A stretch of DNA of 7,926 nucleotides from Fimbriimonadales bacterium (GTDB lineage Bacteria; Armatimonadota; Fimbriimonadia; Fimbriimonadales; GBS-DC), in contig JAOAES010000194.1 of NCBI GenBank assembly GCA_026416655.1, positions 1-7,926 of the forward strand. The letters run 5' to 3'. Position 1 is the stretch's first letter; each line of letters starts with the position of its first letter. Below are positions 5,552 through 7,926 of the stretch, piece by piece. Position numbers and translations under genes: made by a program. Under the pieces are notes generated by a model, which worked only from the letters and a program-made list of their open reading frames with translations, searched no databases and had not been told where the DNA came from.

Positions 5552-7926
5552 ATGAACCTGCCGCTGCCCTTCGAGCCAGTGCGTTTTGTCAATCGCGGGC
5601 TGTTTGCGACCTACTATCTGGAGCATCGCCTTGACGAACTGCCCGGCTGGACGACCGACGCCGCGCTGGAGCAGACCTTTGAGCAGTTGAAGCAGCTTTT
5701 CCAGCGCGTGGAGGCGCGGCTGCGCCACGCCAACGAAGCGCAGACCGAGCAGCTGCTGATTCGCCCTGCGCTGGCGATTCTGTGGGGCGAGGACGCCTAC
5801 GAGGTGCAGCCCCGTCTGCCCAGCGTGTACGGCAACCTGACGCCCGACTACGCGCTGTTCAGCTCGGCGCAAGCCCGCGCCGACGCCGCGCCGCTGCTCG
5901 GAACCGCCGACTACTGGCGACTGCCGATTGCCATCTTAGACGCCAAAGCCTACGCCCAGCCGCTCGACAGAGCCACGAACACGCCGCAAAGCCCCGCCGC
6001 GCAAATCAGTAGCTACCTCTACGCCGCGCGCGTGCGCTGGGGGATTCTCACGAACGGCAGGCAGTGGCGCCTGTACGAACGCGACCGCAGCGCGCCGGGC
6101 GGAGTCTTCTACGAGGCGAACCTCGAAGACCTGCTGCTGCACGGCGCGCCCGACGACTTCCGCTACTTCTATCACTTTTTCAGGCGCGAGGCGTTCCTGC
6201 CCGATGCGACGGGCAAAACTTTTCTGGAGCAGGTGCTGGAAGGCAGCGACGCCTACGCGCTGAGCGTGTCGGAACGCCTGCGCGAGAATGTGTACGACGC
6301 CACGCGCTTGATGATTGAGGGCTTCCTGCGCCACCCGCACAACCAGCTCAGCCCCGACAACCCTGACCACCTGCAGCGCGCCTATGACCTGAGCCTGATT
6401 GTGCTGTACCGCATCCTGTTCCTGCTGTACGCTGAGGACCGCGGCATGCTACCCGTGCAGGATAAGGTGTACCGCGACTACTGCTTGCAGCGGATGCACC
6501 GCGAGATACGCGAGCGGCTCGCCGACGAGCGCGAGTATTACCCCCGTGAGACGCGCTTCTGGACGCAACTGCAAATGCTCACGCGCCTGATTGACGAGGG
6601 GCTGCCTCGCAACGGCGAGTTCGCGTTGCCCCCCTACAACGGCGGGCTGTTCCGCCCCGACGCCTACCCCGAAATCGCGCACACGCCCCTGCCCAACCAT
6701 CCCCACTGGCTAATCGGCGACGCCTACCTCGCCAAAGCGCTCTACCTGCTGGCGTATGAGTCGGCGGACGACCCCGCCAACGCCCGCGAGGTGGACTACG
6801 CCTCGCTCGATGTGCAGCACTTAGGCACAATCTACGAGGGGCTGCTGGAGTTGCAACCGCGCGTGGCGACCGAGCCGCTAATCGAAGCCGTGCAGAACGG
6901 GCAGGTGGTGTTCAAGCCCGCGAATCGCAATAACGGACGCCCGCTGCCTAACGGCGCGCAACCCCGACGCATCGAGCCAGGCGAGGTCTATCTGGCGACC
7001 GACAAGGGCGAGCGCAAAGCGACGGGCAGCTTCTACACGCCCCAGCCGATTGTGCAGTATATCTTGGAGCATTCGCTGGGCGCGCTGATGGACGCCTGCG
7101 CCGAGCAAACCCGCCAGCTGCGCCCTGAAGTAGACCAGCGAATCGCCGCGCTGGAGGCGCAACGGCAACAGGAACTCGCCCTGCAGCCTCCCGACCCCGA
7201 TGCCGTCCACGAGAAATACGCCCGCCTCATCGAGGCTGAGCGACGCCGCCTGCTGGAGCCGTACCTGAAGGTGAAGGTGCTTGACCCCGCGCTGGGCAGT
7301 GGGCACTTCTTGGTGGGCGCGGCGGACTTCATCAGCCGTCGCATGGCGCACGACCAGAGCCTCTACCCCGCGCCCGAACCCGACGCGCAAACCTACTACA
7401 AACGCCTCGCCGTAGAACACTGCCTGTACGGCGTGGATGTGAACCCGCTGGCGGTTGAGCTGGCGAAACTCTCGCTGTGGCTGCACACGGTCAGTCGGGG
7501 CAAGGCGCTCTCGTTTTTAGACCATCGCCTGCGCGTGGGCGATTCGCTGTTGGGGGCAAGCGTGGAGACCGACCTGCAGCGCGCCCCCGACGCCCGCAAC
7601 TCGAACGGACAACTGAGCCTGAGCTTCGAGCAGACGCTCAGCGCGACGCACCTGCAGTACCTGCTGGACACCTTCCAGCAGATTGCCGACGCGCCCAGCG
7701 GCGACGCCGACGCGGAACGCGCCAAAGCCCGCTGGTACGAAGCGATGGACGCCGTGCGCGACAAGTTCCGACAGGTCGCCCACTGCTGGCTGGCGGCGCA
7801 GTTCGGCGCGCCCATCGACGCCGCCCGCTACGAGCAAGCAATCGAGGCGCTGCGCGACCCGCAACGCTGGGAAATGCTGACCCAACAAGACTGGTTTCAG
7901 GAAGCCCAACGCCTCGCCCGTGAGTA
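5552..7926 (+). CDS. Type IIG-like restriction enzyme/adenine methyltransferase (Eco57I-like), C-terminus cut off
   Basis: The frame is open for 791 codons to the right edge. The N-terminal part holds a PD-(D/E)XK nuclease domain: TPDYALF (Asp99), then PIAILDAKAY (Asp130, Lys132), then QISSYLYAARVRWGILTNGRQWRLY (151-175), a run seen in type I and type IIG nuclease domains. A helical connector follows. The methyltransferase begins with motif X, ATGSFYTPQPIVQYILEHSL (490-509). It continues with motif I, VLDPALGSGHFLVGA (576-590), and YGVDVNPLAVELAKLSLWL (626-644). The NPPY motif and target-recognition domain are beyond the window. A charged, probably coiled-coil insert lies at 515-570. Such fusions cut and N6-methylate DNA with one chain. 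The ATG follows an in-frame TGA directly; no good ribosome site is visible. BREX PglX is a relative, but PglX generally lacks this nuclease. Confidence 0.92.
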   Translation, partial: MNLPLPFEPVRFVNRGLFATYYLEHRLDELPGWTTDAALEQTFEQLKQLFQRVEARLRHANEAQTEQLLIRPALAILWGEDAYEVQPRLPSVYGNLTPDYALFSSAQARADAAPLLGTADYWRLPIAILDAKAYAQPLDRATNTPQSPAAQISSYLYAARVRWGILTNGRQWRLYERDRSAPGGVFYEANLEDLLLHGAPDDFRYFYHFFRREAFLPDATGKTFLEQVLEGSDAYALSVSERLRENVYDATRLMIEGFLRHPHNQLSPDNPDHLQRAYDLSLIVLYRILFLLYAEDRGMLPVQDKVYRDYCLQRMHREIRERLADEREYYPRETRFWTQLQMLTRLIDEGLPRNGEFALPPYNGGLFRPDAYPEIAHTPLPNHPHWLIGDAYLAKALYLLAYESADDPANAREVDYASLDVQHLGTIYEGLLELQPRVATEPLIEAVQNGQVVFKPANRNNGRPLPNGAQPRRIEPGEVYLATDKGERKATGSFYTPQPIVQYILEHSLGALMDACAEQTRQLRPEVDQRIAALEAQRQQELALQPPDPDAVHEKYARLIEAERRRLLEPYLKVKVLDPALGSGHFLVGAADFISRRMAHDQSLYPAPEPDAQTYYKRLAVEHCLYGVDVNPLAVELAKLSLWLHTVSRGKALSFLDHRLRVGDSLLGASVETDLQRAPDARNSNGQLSLSFEQTLSATHLQYLLDTFQQIADAPSGDADAERAKARWYEAMDAVRDKFRQVAHCWLAAQFGAPIDAARYEQAIEALRDPQRWEMLTQQDWFQEAQRLARE

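Noticed and set aside
5437..5634. Plus-strand frame of 65 codons across the divergent gap
   Set aside because: It overlaps DUF433 and the restriction gene in wrong frames. AGGAG at 5514-5518 is too close to its nearest GTG and too far from the ATG at 5552.
6878..7486. Minus-strand frame of 202 codons inside the restriction gene
   Set aside because: The opposite strand encodes the methyltransferase motifs X and I in an intact frame, so this is a shadow.
1..7926. CRISPR array, tRNA, rRNA or insertion sequence
   Set aside because: No regularly spaced repeats, cloverleaf-like segments, transposase motifs or terminal inverted repeats were seen on reading through.

Overview
The window is a GC-rich bacterial chromosome segment of about 7.9 kb. 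It carries eight recognisable genes packed with little intergenic space, and no stretch over 300 bases lacks a gene. Three genes start with GTG, and several promoters sit so close to the start codon that leaderless mRNAs are likely. Obg and RsmI mark a bacterial chromosome, and a lipobox-bearing M48 protease shows a lipoprotein pathway. The organism cannot be named from this sequence. A thermophile-rich phylum such as Armatimonadota or Chloroflexota would fit the compactness and GC content, but that is a guess.

Left part (1-1285): the minus strand carries a PAS-GAF sensory protein that runs off the left edge. Upstream of it is an 85-residue LuxR/GerE-type protein that is only a helix-turn-helix domain. 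A strong hairpin separates the two. The gap between this regulator and the plus-strand obg gene holds two abutting 17-bp palindromes, which are probable operators, and a consensus TATAAT five bases before the obg GTG.

Core housekeeping part (1286-4691): obg (ribosome-assembly GTPase) runs rightward and meets, with a 2-bp gap, the leftward operon M48 lipoprotein protease - family 2 glycosyltransferase - rsmI (16S rRNA 2'-O-methyltransferase). The operon genes are tightly spaced (a 4-bp GTGA overlap, then a 3-bp gap), each has a good Shine-Dalgarno site, and a TATAAT box lies in front of the first gene.

Right part (4751-7926): an accessory, defence-flavoured region. A leftward DUF433/DUF5615 pair (putative VapBC-like antitoxin/toxin) is visibly more A/T-rich than its neighbours. 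It is divergent, across 53 bp, from a large gene encoding a combined PD-(D/E)XK nuclease and adenine-specific DNA methyltransferase (type IIG / Eco57I-like). The window cuts this gene off before its NPPY motif and target-recognition region. I see a plausible restriction-modification plus toxin-antitoxin cluster, but nothing in the visible part proves a wholly new system.
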